Shown in pieces: positions 28,041 to 37,985 of a stretch of 64,000 nt of DNA. The stretch is from Polynucleobacter sp. UK-Gri1-W3. GTDB lineage: Bacteria; Pseudomonadota; Gammaproteobacteria; Burkholderiales; Burkholderiaceae. Both the position numbers and the translations under genes were made by a program. Where the stretch lies: contig NZ_JACVQA010000002.1 of assembly GCF_018881595.1 (NCBI RefSeq), positions 124,001 to 188,000 of the forward strand. The letters run 5' to 3'. The first letter of the stretch is position 1; every line of letters starts with the position of its first letter. The notes under the pieces were generated by a model. That model was not told the DNA's origin and made no database searches. It saw only the letters and a program-made list of their open reading frames with translations.

Positions 28041-29783
28041 ATGATGCACTGCACACTAATTGGCGACCACAGCATATCGATTGATTTCTCAAAATCAAAG
28101 CAAGCTTTAAAAGATATTCATGAGCTTAGCAAATTGCTCTTAGCCGAAAAACCCTTATGGGCTGCTGAAGTCGTGCCCGGATTGGATTCATTGGTTATTC
28201 AATTGCAGAGTGGAATTAAGGAGCCAAGCTTAACGCGCCAGCAAGCTTTCGCAGACCTAGAAAAAATCAGCAAGCAAGGAGAAAAGCAAAAGAAGCATTC
28301 GGCTTATCCAGCCAAGATTCACCGCATTCAAGTTTGCTATCACCCAGATGTTGCATTAGATCTACACGCCATCGCTAAGGCCTGCAAACTATCCACTGAA
28401 GAGACAATCTATCTTCATAAAAACAATTTTTATACGGCAGATATTCTAGGTTTTATGCCTGGGTTTGCGTACTTCAGTGGCCTTAACCCCAAGTTGGCCC
28501 TACCTCGCCTGCCCTCTCCCCGGCCAGCAGTCCCGAAAGGTAGCGTGGCAATTGCAGAGTTACAAACCGCAATTTATCCACGAACTACACCTGGGGGATG
28601 GAATCTGATTGGTAGATCCCCCAATCAAATGTTTGATATTCAAAATCATCCGCCAGGATTATTCATGGCGGGCGACCAAATGAAGATTGAAGAAATTACA
28701 TTGGATGAGTTTCAAAAATTAGATCGGAAAAATTCACATCAGGAAGTTATCCGCGCACTAGATAAAAACAATGCTGAAGGATCTATTGAAGTATTACAGT
28801 CGGGAACTTTTACGAGCATTCAAGATGAGCCAAGATTGGGATTTTCACATTGGGCAGTGGGCCCTGGAGGTGCTTGCGATTTATCCTCATTGCATCTTGC
28901 CAATGCTTTAGTGGGCAATCCAATAGGAATGGCTGCTATAGAAATGACGTCTAGCGGTCCAACCCTTCTATTTCATCAAGCAACTTGTATCGCCTGGGTT
29001 GGAGCAGATTGCGATGGCATTGTGAATGGTCAACGCATCCCTGGGAATCGACCCGTTTGGTTAGCAAAGGGAAGTACGCTTAAATTCTTGCCGTTCAACT
29101 CCGGATTCCGTGCGGTATTAGCGATCGGCGGTGGGCTACAGTTACCAGAGATTTTAGGTCGCTCAGGATCACACATCAGTGCAGATATCGGACCAAAGCG
29201 TATAGAAAAAGGTCAAATTTTATCGCTCACGAATCCTCATGCGCCACTCAAATCTACCTTATTGAAACCTCTATTCAAAGAAGATCAATTGCCATGCTAT
29301 ACAAAATGGCATGTGAGATCACCTTTTGTGCCTCTAAGAGCGGTTACCCCCGTCCATTGTTTAGCAGGCCCGCATTTATCCCTCCTCCCGATTCAAGAGC
29401 GAGAATTATTTTGGTCCACTATTTGGACTGTGAGCAATCAAAGTAACCGCATGGGCCTGCGTCTTCAAGGTGAGTTCAAGGTAAAAAAGGATTTGCCCAA
29501 TATCCCATCGCAAGCAATTACGTTTGGAACTTTACAGTTCCCACCATCACATGAACCTATTGTGATGCTTGCAGAGCACCAAACCACCGGTGGATATCCA
29601 CGCTTAGCCGAAATTATTCGCTCCGATATGGTGAAGCTAGCGCAAGTTAGACCAGGCGAAAAAATACAATTTATCCCTATCGATATTCAGGAGGCAGATC
29701 TTTTGAATACGGAAGCGTTAAAGTTACAACAATCAACCATTAACTCGATTCAAACAATGATTCAAACCAGTGGAAATACATAA
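28041..29783 (+). CDS. 5-oxoprolinase subunits B and C fused (PxpB-PxpC / KipI-KipA)
   Basis: 580 residues holding two proteins that are separate in E. coli. Residues about 1-235 are PxpB/KipI-like (FMPGFAYFSGL, PRPAVPKGSVAIAE, TPGGWNLIG); about 250-580 are PxpC/KipA-like (VLQSGTFTSIQDEPRLGF, GPGGACDLSSLHLAN, GRSGSHISADIG). With PxpA this makes an ATP-dependent 5-oxoprolinase. Both parts are also related to allophanate hydrolase and urea amidolyase domains, so another cyclic or amide substrate is possible. A second ATG at 28044 is equally usable. The stop overlaps the pxpA start by one base. Confidence 0.9.
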   Translation: MMHCTLIGDHSISIDFSKSKQALKDIHELSKLLLAEKPLWAAEVVPGLDSLVIQLQSGIKEPSLTRQQAFADLEKISKQGEKQKKHSAYPAKIHRIQVCYHPDVALDLHAIAKACKLSTEETIYLHKNNFYTADILGFMPGFAYFSGLNPKLALPRLPSPRPAVPKGSVAIAELQTAIYPRTTPGGWNLIGRSPNQMFDIQNHPPGLFMAGDQMKIEEITLDEFQKLDRKNSHQEVIRALDKNNAEGSIEVLQSGTFTSIQDEPRLGFSHWAVGPGGACDLSSLHLANALVGNPIGMAAIEMTSSGPTLLFHQATCIAWVGADCDGIVNGQRIPGNRPVWLAKGSTLKFLPFNSGFRAVLAIGGGLQLPEILGRSGSHISADIGPKRIEKGQILSLTNPHAPLKSTLLKPLFKEDQLPCYTKWHVRSPFVPLRAVTPVHCLAGPHLSLLPIQERELFWSTIWTVSNQSNRMGLRLQGEFKVKKDLPNIPSQAITFGTLQFPPSHEPIVMLAEHQTTGGYPRLAEIIRSDMVKLAQVRPGEKIQFIPIDIQEADLLNTEALKLQQSTINSIQTMIQTSGNT

Positions 29784-30502
29784 TGGACATTAATAGCGAT
29801 ATGGGCGAAGGCTTTGGTGCCTGGGAAATGGGTAACGATGCCTTATTACTTAACTACATTACATCCACCAATATCGCCTGTGGATGGCATGCTGGTGATC
29901 CAGCCCGCATGAAGAAATTGGTTGAAATGGCAACCCAAAAGAGTGTGCATATTGGGGCGCACCCTGGCTTTCCGGATCTCGAGGGATTTGGAAGGCGAGA
30001 GATGGCTATATCTGAGCAAGATGCATACAACTATGTCCTCTACCAGGCTGGCGCCTTAAAAGCTTTTGTTAAGGCCGCCGGAACTACATTACATCATGTC
30101 AAACCCCATGGTGCCCTATACAACCAAGCAGCTAAGGACATGAAGCTTGCTAGAGGAATAGCACGGGCCGTAAAAGATTTAGGCCCCGAAGTCATTCTAT
30201 ATGGTTTAGCAGGAAGCTGTATGATCGATGCTGCAAAAGAATTGAATGTGCCGGTATGGCAAGAGGTATTCGCAGATCGCAAATACACTAAAGAAGGTTT
30301 TTTGGTTCCACGAAGTCAGGCGGGCGCTGTCATTGAGGATGAATCCGAAGCACTTAACCAAGCGATCGATATGTCAAGGAATGGGAAAGTGATTGCAATT
30401 GATGGTAGTGAAATCAAAATCCAGGCCGATACCCTGTGTATTCATGGCGACAATCCGCGTGCGGTTGAATTTGCGAAAAAGATTAAAGCCGCATTACTTT
30501 AG
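29783..30502 (+). CDS. pxpA: 5-oxoprolinase subunit A (LamB/YcsF family)
   Basis: 239 residues starting MDINSDMGEGFGAWEMGNDA, the family start, followed by NIACGWHAGDP, HIGAHPGFPDLEGFGRREM and HHVKPHGALYNQAA. In most relatives the second motif reads ACGFHAGDP, so Trp replaces Phe here. It is translationally coupled to the pxpB-pxpC fusion, giving a two-gene set for the three subunits. It overlaps the converging MFS gene by four bases. Confidence 0.92.
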   Translation: MDINSDMGEGFGAWEMGNDALLLNYITSTNIACGWHAGDPARMKKLVEMATQKSVHIGAHPGFPDLEGFGRREMAISEQDAYNYVLYQAGALKAFVKAAGTTLHHVKPHGALYNQAAKDMKLARGIARAVKDLGPEVILYGLAGSCMIDAAKELNVPVWQEVFADRKYTKEGFLVPRSQAGAVIEDESEALNQAIDMSRNGKVIAIDGSEIKIQADTLCIHGDNPRAVEFAKKIKAALL

Positions 30503-31731
30503 GCTGCTTGCCGGCTTTTTGATTTCACCTGAAAAACGGTTGGAATAATCATGAGCTGGAATACAACGATTCCAAGGAACAAGGCTTTGGGCAAACCAGC
30601 ATCCATAAAGAAGCCAAAAATAAATGGGCCAACTGCCGCGCCTAAATCAATCCCCGAATAGACGATTCCGTAAACCCGTCCAGCTACACCTTGTGGAGTC
30701 GCCTTTTTCACCAGTAGATCTCGTGAAGGTGCCACCACTCCATACCCGAATCCCAGAGCAAAGAAAATGATGGGAATGAGATCAATTGAAATAAATCCTG
30801 TAGATAGCAATAAGCACATTACTACCGTAATTGAGAGACAGGTAGAGACAATTCCTTCTGGTGCCTGCAACTTTGCCGCTAAGTAACCCCCAAATAAAAC
30901 CCCTCCAGCACTCCCTAAGGCCAGAAGCGTGATGTAGTAACTGCCTACATTCAAAGGAATCTCATAAATACTAAAGAGCGCGCTTGGTGCAAAAGATTGC
31001 AGGCTGGATGTAGATGCCATGCTAAAGAAAAAGAAGGCCCAACATAACCAAACCGCTGGCAAACGCAAGAACGCAAATGGACTTTCCTGAGCCACGCCAG
31101 GATTGGCAGCCTGCGCACTCTCATGCGTATTCTCATGACGCTCTTTGACATTATCTAAGAGGTCATTTTTATTAACCCAAAGAATCGCCAAGACACAAGC
31201 CTCTAGCAGGGCTGCAGACAAGAATGCAATCCGCCAATCAGCTAATTGAGCAATCGCCACCATGAAGGCTGGCGCAGCTGCCCAACCCAAGTACCCGGTG
31301 ACACCATGCATTGAATAGGCGTATGGAAGATTGGGTGGTGATACTTTGTGATTGATAAGCGTGTAATCAACAGGATGAAAAATACCATTACCGCAACCAG
31401 CAATGACCGCGCCCAGTAACAGCATGGCGTAACCATTGCTTTGTGAATATACCAGCGCTGCAAGTACAAGCAAACCAACACCACCGAAGAGAACTGGTCT
31501 AGCCCCAATACGGTCCACTAAAAAACCAGATGTAGCTTGAGCTATACAAGACACGACAAAAAAGACTGACATGAGTAAACCGAGTTCGGCATAACTCAAT
31601 GCAAAAGCATCCTTCAACCATGGGAACATGGGAGGTAGCACTAAATGAAAGAAATGAGAGCTGCCGTGAGCTAGGCTAATGAGACCAATAACCCGGACAT
31701 CACTGGCACGCCTACTAAGCGCAACAGTCAT
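30499..31731 (-). CDS. MFS transporter, fosmidomycin-resistance-like
   Basis: 410 residues, about 12 helices. It has the MFS loop DRIGARPVLF and the GNGIFHPVDYTLI segment similar to the G-x-F-H-P stretch of Fsr-type carriers. A hydrophilic middle loop of about 35 residues separates the halves. Its tail-to-tail placement with pxpA gives no firm substrate hint. Confidence 0.82.
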   Translation of the reverse strand: MTVALSRRASDVRVIGLISLAHGSSHFFHLVLPPMFPWLKDAFALSYAELGLLMSVFFVVSCIAQATSGFLVDRIGARPVLFGGVGLLVLAALVYSQSNGYAMLLLGAVIAGCGNGIFHPVDYTLINHKVSPPNLPYAYSMHGVTGYLGWAAAPAFMVAIAQLADWRIAFLSAALLEACVLAILWVNKNDLLDNVKERHENTHESAQAANPGVAQESPFAFLRLPAVWLCWAFFFFSMASTSSLQSFAPSALFSIYEIPLNVGSYYITLLALGSAGGVLFGGYLAAKLQAPEGIVSTCLSITVVMCLLLSTGFISIDLIPIIFFALGFGYGVVAPSRDLLVKKATPQGVAGRVYGIVYSGIDLGAAVGPFIFGFFMDAGLPKALFLGIVVFQLMIIPTVFQVKSKSRQAA

Positions 31732-31793
31732 GTACCGAGTTTACTAGGGCAGGAATATTCCTGCTGAACTACGTATTTGCTACTTAGGACTAA

Positions 31794-34397
31794 TTAATGA
31801 ACCTGACGGCTAAAGCTAAACTCACCTGCCTTATCGACATCGACAGGCACTACATCCATGGGCCCAAACTTGCCCTCCAAAATCATCTTGGAGACTGGGT
31901 TTTCAATATGCTGCTGAATCGCCCGCTTAAGCGGTCTTGCTCCAAAGACTGGATCAAAGCCCACCTCGGCAATCTTATTCAGAGCGGCGTCACTGACCTC
32001 AAGCTGCATATCGACCTTAGCCAAACGATCTGACAAGTTTTTAAGCAGAATCTTCGCAATATTGGCAATATTGCCTTTGTCCAGACCATGGAATACAACG
32101 ATTTCATCAATACGGTTCAAGAACTCAGGGCGGAAGTGATTTTTTAATTCTTCAAATACCGCTTCTTTAATTTCTGCTTGCTTCTTATCTACCATTGACT
32201 GAATCAAATGCGAACCAATATTACTGGTCATCACAATGACAGTGTTCTTAAAGTCCACAGTGCGGCCTTGACCATCAGTTAAGCGGCCATCATCAAGCAC
32301 TTGCAAGAGCACGTTAAATACATCTGGATGCGCTTTCTCAATCTCATCGAACAAGATCACGCTATAAGGATGACGACGAACTTGCTCAGTTAAATAACCG
32401 CCCTCTTCATAACCTACATAGCCAGGAGGCGCGCCAATTAAACGGGCAACGCTATGCTTCTCCATGAATTCACTCATATCAATCCGAATCAAATGATCTT
32501 CGCTATCAAACAAGAAGCCAGCCAATGCTTTGCAAAGCTCAGTCTTACCAACACCAGTTGGCCCAAGGAATAAGAATGAGCCGTAAGGACGATTCTCTTC
32601 TGCCAAACCAGCGCGGGAGCGACGAATTGCATCAGATACTGCACGAATCGCCTCTTCTTGACCAACCACGCGCTTATGCAATAACTCTTCCATCTTGAGC
32701 AATTTATCGCGTTCGCCCTGCATCATCTTGGATACCGGAATACCCGTCGCACGAGAAACTACTTCGGCAATTTCTTCTGCGCCAACTTGAGTGCGTAGTA
32801 ATTTGTTTTTCACAAGGCCATCTTTATCGCCCTTGGCTTCTGCAGCAGCAGCAGACTTTAACTTAGCCTCGAGCTCAGGTAACTTGCCATATTGCAACTC
32901 AGCAACCTGCTCTAATTTGCCATCACGTTGTAACTTTGCAATATCTACTCTTACTTTTTCAATCTCCTCTTTCAGCTGAGCTGCGCCCAACACGGCCCCT
33001 TTCTCAGCCTTCCAAACCTCCTCTAAATCAGCATACTCAGCGCCCAGACGTTTAATTTCATCTTCAATGAGGCCTAGACGTTTTTGCGAAGCATCATCTT
33101 TTTCCTTCTTAACCGCTTCACGCTCAATCTTCAATTGAATCATGCGACGCTCCAGCCTATCCATCACTTCAGGCTTAGAGTCGATCTCCATTCGAATGCG
33201 CGAACCCGCTTCATCAATCAGATCAATCGCCTTATCTGGCAAGAAACGATCCGTAATGTAGCGATGCGATAACTCAGCAGCCGCAACAATCGCTGGATCA
33301 GTAATTTCGATACCATGATGCAGTTCATATCGCTCTTTAAGACCACGTAAGATGGCAATAGTTGCCTCAACGGTAGGCTCTTCCACCATCACTTTTTGAA
33401 AACGACGCTCCAAAGCAGGATCTTTTTCGATGTACTTGCGGTACTCATCCAAAGTCGTTGCCCCGATGCAATGCAATTCACCACGGGCCAAGGCGGGTTT
33501 GAGCATATTGCCGGCATCCATTGCGCCATCACCTTTACCAGCACCAACCATCGTATGAATCTCATCAATAAAGATAATGGTTTGACCTTCATCTTTAGCG
33601 ACATCACTGAGAACTGCTTTCAAGCGCTCTTCGAATTCACCGCGGTACTTAGCACCAGCTAGAAGTAAGGCCATATCCAAGACTAGGACGCGCTTATTTT
33701 TCAGAGTCTCAGGCACTTCGCCATTAACGATGCGCTGCGCTAAACCTTCAACGATCGCAGTCTTACCCACACCAGGCTCACCAATGAGTACAGGGTTATT
33801 CTTACCGCGACGTTGCAAAATCTGAATGGTGCGACGAATCTCATCATCACGACCAATGACTGGATCGAGTTTGCCCATACGAGCCCGCTCAGTCAAATCT
33901 ACTGTGTATTTCTTTAAGGCTTCACGTTGGCCTTCAGCATCTGCACTATTCACTGATTCTCCTCCGCGCACTAAATCAATAGCCGCTTCTAACGATTTGC
34001 GATTTAATCCATTCTCTCGGGCAACTTTACCGAGCTCACCCTTGTCATCGGCCACTACCAGCAAGAACAATTCGCCTGCGATAAATTGATCATTACGCTT
34101 ATTGGCTTCTTTTTCACAAAGATTTAGCCAGTTACTCAAATCACGGCCAACCTGCACTTCTCCACTAGTACCCTGCACCTCAGGGAAATTGCCAATAATC
34201 TTCTCAACGCCTTTTTCTAGACCGGGAACATTGACTCCAGCTCGAGTCAATAAACTCTTGGCGCTACCATCAGAATCTCGCAACATCGCCAACAGCAGAT
34301 GGGCTGGCTCGATGTATTGATTATCTTTAGCTAAAGCAATGCTTTGGGCCTCACTTAAGGCCTCTTGAAATTTGGTTGTTAATTTATCTATTCTCAT
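31794..34397 (-). CDS. clpB: Disaggregase ClpB (Hsp100)
   Basis: ATP-driven chaperone that pulls proteins out of aggregates together with DnaK. 867 residues: N-terminal Clp-N repeats (to about 150), first AAA+ domain with [16 protein letters not shown], a long coiled-coil middle domain (about 410-530), and second AAA+ domain with [17 protein letters not shown] and the [15 protein letters not shown] pore loop. The middle domain separates it from ClpA. A sigma-32-like promoter lies upstream. Confidence 0.97.
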   Translation of the reverse strand: MRIDKLTTKFQEALSEAQSIALAKDNQYIEPAHLLLAMLRDSDGSAKSLLTRAGVNVPGLEKGVEKIIGNFPEVQGTSGEVQVGRDLSNWLNLCEKEANKRNDQFIAGELFLLVVADDKGELGKVARENGLNRKSLEAAIDLVRGGESVNSADAEGQREALKKYTVDLTERARMGKLDPVIGRDDEIRRTIQILQRRGKNNPVLIGEPGVGKTAIVEGLAQRIVNGEVPETLKNKRVLVLDMALLLAGAKYRGEFEERLKAVLSDVAKDEGQTIIFIDEIHTMVGAGKGDGAMDAGNMLKPALARGELHCIGATTLDEYRKYIEKDPALERRFQKVMVEEPTVEATIAILRGLKERYELHHGIEITDPAIVAAAELSHRYITDRFLPDKAIDLIDEAGSRIRMEIDSKPEVMDRLERRMIQLKIEREAVKKEKDDASQKRLGLIEDEIKRLGAEYADLEEVWKAEKGAVLGAAQLKEEIEKVRVDIAKLQRDGKLEQVAELQYGKLPELEAKLKSAAAAEAKGDKDGLVKNKLLRTQVGAEEIAEVVSRATGIPVSKMMQGERDKLLKMEELLHKRVVGQEEAIRAVSDAIRRSRAGLAEENRPYGSFLFLGPTGVGKTELCKALAGFLFDSEDHLIRIDMSEFMEKHSVARLIGAPPGYVGYEEGGYLTEQVRRHPYSVILFDEIEKAHPDVFNVLLQVLDDGRLTDGQGRTVDFKNTVIVMTSNIGSHLIQSMVDKKQAEIKEAVFEELKNHFRPEFLNRIDEIVVFHGLDKGNIANIAKILLKNLSDRLAKVDMQLEVSDAALNKIAEVGFDPVFGARPLKRAIQQHIENPVSKMILEGKFGPMDVVPVDVDKAGEFSFSRQVH

Positions 34398-34437
34398 TTT
34401 TTGTACCCAATCAACTCCATCTATATCTATTTATAGA

Positions 34438-34465
34438 ATATAAGGGCAATATTAATAATTTCAAG
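34438..34465 (-). promoter_or_regulatory. Heat-shock (sigma-32-like) promoter of clpB
   Basis: On the minus strand CTTGAAA (34459-34465), 12 bases of spacer, then CCCTTATAT (34438-34446). The first box is perfect and the second matches CCCCATNT except at one or two places. It lies about 40-70 bases before the clpB start, the expected place for this heat-shock gene. Confidence 0.72.
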
Positions 34466-34500
34466 CATCTACCCCACTTTTAACCCTAATTTTTCCTATT

Positions 34501-34743
34501 TTGACCTGGCTTGTTTACCTTCTTGAATGCGCTGACGGCACCTACTATGCCGGCATCACCAATCGTATGGAGCATCGCTTAGAAGCCCATAACTCAGGGC
34601 AAGGCGCTCGCTATACAAGAGCGCGCAGACCAGTTGTCCTCTTGGCCACTCAAGAGCACCCTAATCGATCTGAGGCATCGAAAGCCGAGCTTCGCCTAAA
34701 GAGCTTGCCGCGATCCCAAAAGCTGACTTTCTTTCAGAATTAG
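34501..34743 (+). CDS. GIY-YIG domain protein (UPF0213/YhbQ type)
   Basis: 80 residues that are almost only the GIY-YIG nuclease fold: VYLLECADGTYYAGIT, then RLEAHNSGQGARYTRARRPV. The set fits the small YhbQ-like family. The start is TTG 34501; a stop lies upstream in frame and no ATG or GTG fits, and no ribosome site is seen, so a leaderless or weakly expressed gene is possible. The role (DNA repair or RNA) is unknown. Confidence 0.82.
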   Translation: MTWLVYLLECADGTYYAGITNRMEHRLEAHNSGQGARYTRARRPVVLLATQEHPNRSEASKAELRLKSLPRSQKLTFFQN

Positions 34744-34765
34744 AAGTACTCATTGGCCATGTGAG

Positions 34766-34807
34766 GTTAACCAAATTTGTGCATGACAAGTCAGTTAACT
34801 GCATGCA
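34766..34807 (+). promoter_or_regulatory. Dyads before the GGT-family gene
   Basis: Two GTTAAC palindromes (34766-34771 and 34794-34799, the second inside CAGTTAACTG) and a TGCATGCA palindrome (34800-34807) lie 50-95 bases before the start. A TACAAT sequence follows at about 34814. This could be an operator and promoter, but no regulator can be named. Confidence 0.3.
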
Positions 34808-34859
34808 TGAGCCCTACAATATAGGCATAAAAAACCAATTATTGAACTGGAGACCAATC

Positions 34860-36458
34860 ATGCAACCAAAATGGGGAACTCGAGGAATGGCGGTCGCGCC
34901 ACACTCCTTAGCATCAGAATCAGCCTTAGCTGTTTTACGAGAAGGCGGGAACGCCTTAGAAGCAATGATTGCTGCAGCAGCAACTATTGCTGTGGTCTAC
35001 CCCCATATGAACTCCATAGGCGGAGACTCCTTCTGGGTTATTCATTCTCCTGGCAAAGCAATGGGTGGAATTGATGCCTGTGGCGCAGCTGCTGGTTTAG
35101 CGACAAAGCAATGGTACGCAGAACGCGGCATTACCAAAGCAATCCCTTTTCGTGGTGCAGTAGCGGCCAATACGGTTGCTGGAACCATATCCGGTTGGGG
35201 CGCAGCACACAAGTTATCAAAACAGGGGTTAGGAGGCAAACTACCGCTGTCCCGTCTGCTGGCAGATGCGATTCACTATGCAGAAGCTGGCACACCGGTT
35301 ACCTTCAGCCAATCAAGCCTCACCGAAAAGAAGCGTAAGGAACTCAGCCCTATTCCTGGCTTTGCAGAGACTTTTTTGGTGGATGGCAAAGCGCCTACTG
35401 TTGGCAGTATCTTTAAACAAGAACGTCTCGCAAAAACATTGCGTCAGATTGCTAAAAAAGGGACTGATGATTATTACCGCGGCGAACTGGCTGAATCATT
35501 AGCTAAAGAACTCGCAGAGCTAGGAAGCCCACTGAGATTAGATGACTTGCACCGTCACAAGGCAAAACTCATAGACCCTCTTGAGCTAAAACATAGCATG
35601 GGTAATGTTTACAACATGACACCACCTACACAAGGCGTTGTCTCATTGATGATCATTGGCATCTTGGATCAATTGAACTTAAAACGCTTCAAAGTAGATA
35701 GCCCAGAATACGTTCACCACTGCGTTGAAGCCACCAAGCAAGCATTTAAGATACGCGATCAGTTTGTAACAGATCCTGCGTATATGACAGAGAATGCGCA
35801 AACCTTCTTATCGCCTGCATTCCTGAAAAAGTTAGCCAAGAATATTGACCCCAACAAAGCACTTCCATGGGGCCAAGGTAAAGGTCCTGCAGACACCATT
35901 TGGATGGGCGTTATTGACGGTGATGGTAATTGCGTTTCTTTCATTCAAAGCATCTACCATGAGTTTGGCGCAGGCATTGTGCTTCCTACCTCAGGTGTCA
36001 ACTGGCAAAACCGGGGTTGCAGCTTTTCTCTCGATCCAAACACACTCAATCACCTTGAGCCGTATCGTAAGCCTTTTCACACCCTTAACCCAGCGATGGC
36101 TTTATTTAAAGATGGTCGCTCAATGGTTTATGGAACGATGGGTGGTGATGGTCAACCACAAACCCAGTGCGCAGTATTTACTCGTACAGCAACTTATGGC
36201 CTTGACCCACAGGATGCTATTAGTCGCCCACGCTGGTTACTGGGTCGCACCTGGGGACAAACGAGTGATAGCTTAAAACTAGAATCACGCTTTGGTCCAG
36301 AAGTCGCAAAAGAACTTCATGCCTTAGGCCATGAAATTGAAATGTTAGACGCCTTTGATGAAACCGTTGGTCATGCAGGTTGCATTATTCGCAACCCATC
36401 CGGAATATTGCAAGGCGGATGGGACCCTAGAAGCGATGGCGCAGTGAGCTCATTTTAG
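34860..36458 (+). CDS. Gamma-glutamyltransferase-family Ntn-hydrolase, atypical (possible oxamate amidohydrolase)
   Basis: ATG 34860, with GGAG seven to ten bases upstream, gives 532 residues; a GTG at 34761 would add a tail that is not family-like. There is no signal peptide, so the enzyme is cytoplasmic, unlike classical GGT. The self-cleavage threonine is Thr346 in ADTIWMGVIDGDGN; the usual TTH(F/Y) motif is changed to TIW. The oxyanion-type glycines are in GTMGGDGQPQ. The altered site argues against glutathione as substrate. Cytoplasmic relatives include oxamate amidohydrolase (HpxW). The convergent neighbour resembles an oxalate/formate carrier, which would fit oxamate to oxalate conversion (inference). 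Confidence 0.85.
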   Translation: MQPKWGTRGMAVAPHSLASESALAVLREGGNALEAMIAAAATIAVVYPHMNSIGGDSFWVIHSPGKAMGGIDACGAAAGLATKQWYAERGITKAIPFRGAVAANTVAGTISGWGAAHKLSKQGLGGKLPLSRLLADAIHYAEAGTPVTFSQSSLTEKKRKELSPIPGFAETFLVDGKAPTVGSIFKQERLAKTLRQIAKKGTDDYYRGELAESLAKELAELGSPLRLDDLHRHKAKLIDPLELKHSMGNVYNMTPPTQGVVSLMIIGILDQLNLKRFKVDSPEYVHHCVEATKQAFKIRDQFVTDPAYMTENAQTFLSPAFLKKLAKNIDPNKALPWGQGKGPADTIWMGVIDGDGNCVSFIQSIYHEFGAGIVLPTSGVNWQNRGCSFSLDPNTLNHLEPYRKPFHTLNPAMALFKDGRSMVYGTMGGDGQPQTQCAVFTRTATYGLDPQDAISRPRWLLGRTWGQTSDSLKLESRFGPEVAKELHALGHEIEMLDAFDETVGHAGCIIRNPSGILQGGWDPRSDGAVSSF

Positions 36459-36483
36459 TATTGAACAATTATTTTGTGAAATT

Positions 36484-36514
36484 AAAAAAGGCTACCTAAT
36501 TGGTAGCCTTTTTT
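36484..36514. terminator. Bidirectional terminator between the GGT-family gene and the OFA carrier
   Basis: Perfect 13-base arms AAAAAAGGCTACC (36484-36496) and GGTAGCCTTTTTT (36502-36514) with loop TAATT, serving both converging genes. Confidence 0.9.
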
Positions 36515-36533
36515 CTATGCAATATTTTTTAAC

Positions 36534-37802
36534 TTATGCAGTCAGTGTCTTCATGTACTTAGCACGCATTGGGCGTAATACGAAGAACGCTAGGAGAGCT
36601 GCAGTAGCATCCAACACGATCATGATGGCAAATACTGGTAGCCAGCTATCAGTCACACCATGAATATAAGCTGCAACTGGAGCGCCGATAATGGAACCAA
36701 CGCCTTGAGCCATGTATAAGAATCCGTAGTTTGTGGTGGCATGCTTTTGACCAAAGGTATCAGTCAAAGTAGATGGGAACAAGGAGAAAATCTCACCCCA
36801 ACCAAAGAACACAATACCTGAGAGCAATACGAACATCACAGGATCAGAGCGTGTCATCACCCAAGCAGACATGGCAACAGCTTCCAAACCAAAAGCGATG
36901 GTCATCGTATATTCACGTCCAATGCGGTCAGATACCCAGCCAAATATTGGTCGAGTTAAACCATTGGTAACGCGATCAATGGTTAAGGCCAGAGGCAAGG
37001 CGGCCATACCAAAAACCATGGCTGATGTAATACCAAAATCTTTTGCAAATGCGCCCATCTGTGAGATCACCATCAATCCGGATGTAGACATCATGGACAT
37101 CATCAAAAACATGAGCCAAAAAACTGGTGTCTTTAACATTACCTTTGGCGCAACTCCAGATGCAGCAGCCGCCATTTGATCGGCTGTTTGCACGCGATCA
37201 GCGTGAGGAACGCGAATACCTTGTGCAGCCAATAAGCCAACAGCACCAATAATGTATCCAAAGAATGTCAACGTGCCCTGAATGCCTGTATCAGTCAAAC
37301 TAGTCGAGATTGGGAAAGTCGTCAGTAATGCACCGATGCCGTAACCAGCAGCAACCATACCTACTGCAAAGCCACGATTATTTGGAAACCAACGAACCAT
37401 CAAGCCAACAACGCCGATATAAACAATACCGGTACCCAGGCCACCTAATACACCGTAGGTGAGGTAAAGATTAGATACGGTGGTCAGGTTCGCTGAAAGA
37501 ACCCAGCTTGCGCCCGTCAGAATGGTGCCAATAGATAACAAAAGGCGGGGGCCAAACTTATCCACTAAATAACCTTGGAATGGTGAGAAAAAAGTCTGCA
37601 ACACAATCAAGATCGAAAATGTTATTTGTAATTCGGTCAAAGTAACGCCAAGCTGACCCATGATCGGCTTCGTGAATAAAGCCCATACATATTGCGGGCT
37701 AGAAATGGACATCATACAAATGACACCCAAAGCCAATTGCACCCATTTCGACTTTAAGGGGTTACTACTAGCACTTTCCGTGCTCAATGCTGCTGCTGTC
37801 AT
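36534..37802 (-). CDS. MFS transporter, oxalate/formate antiporter (OFA) family
   Basis: 422 residues, 12 predicted helices. ISSPQYVWALFTKPIMGQL in helix 1, SPFQGYLVDKFGPRLLL at the helix 2-3 loop, and GLGTGIVYIGVVGLMVRWFP in helix 4 are typical of OxlT-like carriers. The second half has TRPIFGWVSDRIGRE. Family members exchange oxalate, formate or other small carboxylates. Direct and inverted repeats lie upstream (37902-37941). Confidence 0.85.
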   Translation of the reverse strand: MTAAALSTESASSNPLKSKWVQLALGVICMMSISSPQYVWALFTKPIMGQLGVTLTELQITFSILIVLQTFFSPFQGYLVDKFGPRLLLSIGTILTGASWVLSANLTTVSNLYLTYGVLGGLGTGIVYIGVVGLMVRWFPNNRGFAVGMVAAGYGIGALLTTFPISTSLTDTGIQGTLTFFGYIIGAVGLLAAQGIRVPHADRVQTADQMAAAASGVAPKVMLKTPVFWLMFLMMSMMSTSGLMVISQMGAFAKDFGITSAMVFGMAALPLALTIDRVTNGLTRPIFGWVSDRIGREYTMTIAFGLEAVAMSAWVMTRSDPVMFVLLSGIVFFGWGEIFSLFPSTLTDTFGQKHATTNYGFLYMAQGVGSIIGAPVAAYIHGVTDSWLPVFAIMIVLDATAALLAFFVLRPMRAKYMKTLTA

Positions 37803-37901
37803 GAGAATCTCCAGGGTTTTGTTGAATCAAAATTTCTTAATTGCTTTTGTTGTTGTATTTTGATCTAAATTTGCGGGTAATCACCAATATATTCCCTGAA
37901 A

Positions 37902-37941
37902 TGGTGCAGAAGCACACATTTTGATGCAGCTTGATGCACCA
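37902..37941 (-). promoter_or_regulatory. Repeats upstream of the OFA carrier
   Basis: TGGTGCA (37902-37908) and TGCACCA (37935-37941) form an inverted repeat; between them TTGATGCA occurs twice, ten bases apart (37921-37928, 37931-37938), one helical turn. About 100-140 bases before the start, so an activator site is possible. Confidence 0.35.
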
Positions 37942-37943
37942 AT

Positions 37944-37964
37944 AAAAACCTCGAATGAGGATTT
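37944..37964 (-). terminator. Terminator after moaE
   Basis: On the minus strand CCTC-ATTC-GAGG with outer A-T pairs, then TTTTTATT. The core stem is short (four G-C rich pairs plus three after a mismatch). It lies 22 bases after the moaE stop. Confidence 0.55.
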
Positions 37965-37985
37965 AATACATCAAGGAAAGTGAAG

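Noticed and set aside
34761..34859. N-terminal extension of the GGT-family protein from GTG 34761
   Set aside because: The extra 33 residues do not look like the family or a signal peptide, and ATG 34860 has a good ribosome site.
37923..37942. Sigma-54 promoter before the OFA carrier
   Set aside because: The GG and GC pairs are 11 bases apart rather than 10 and the -24 box is poor.
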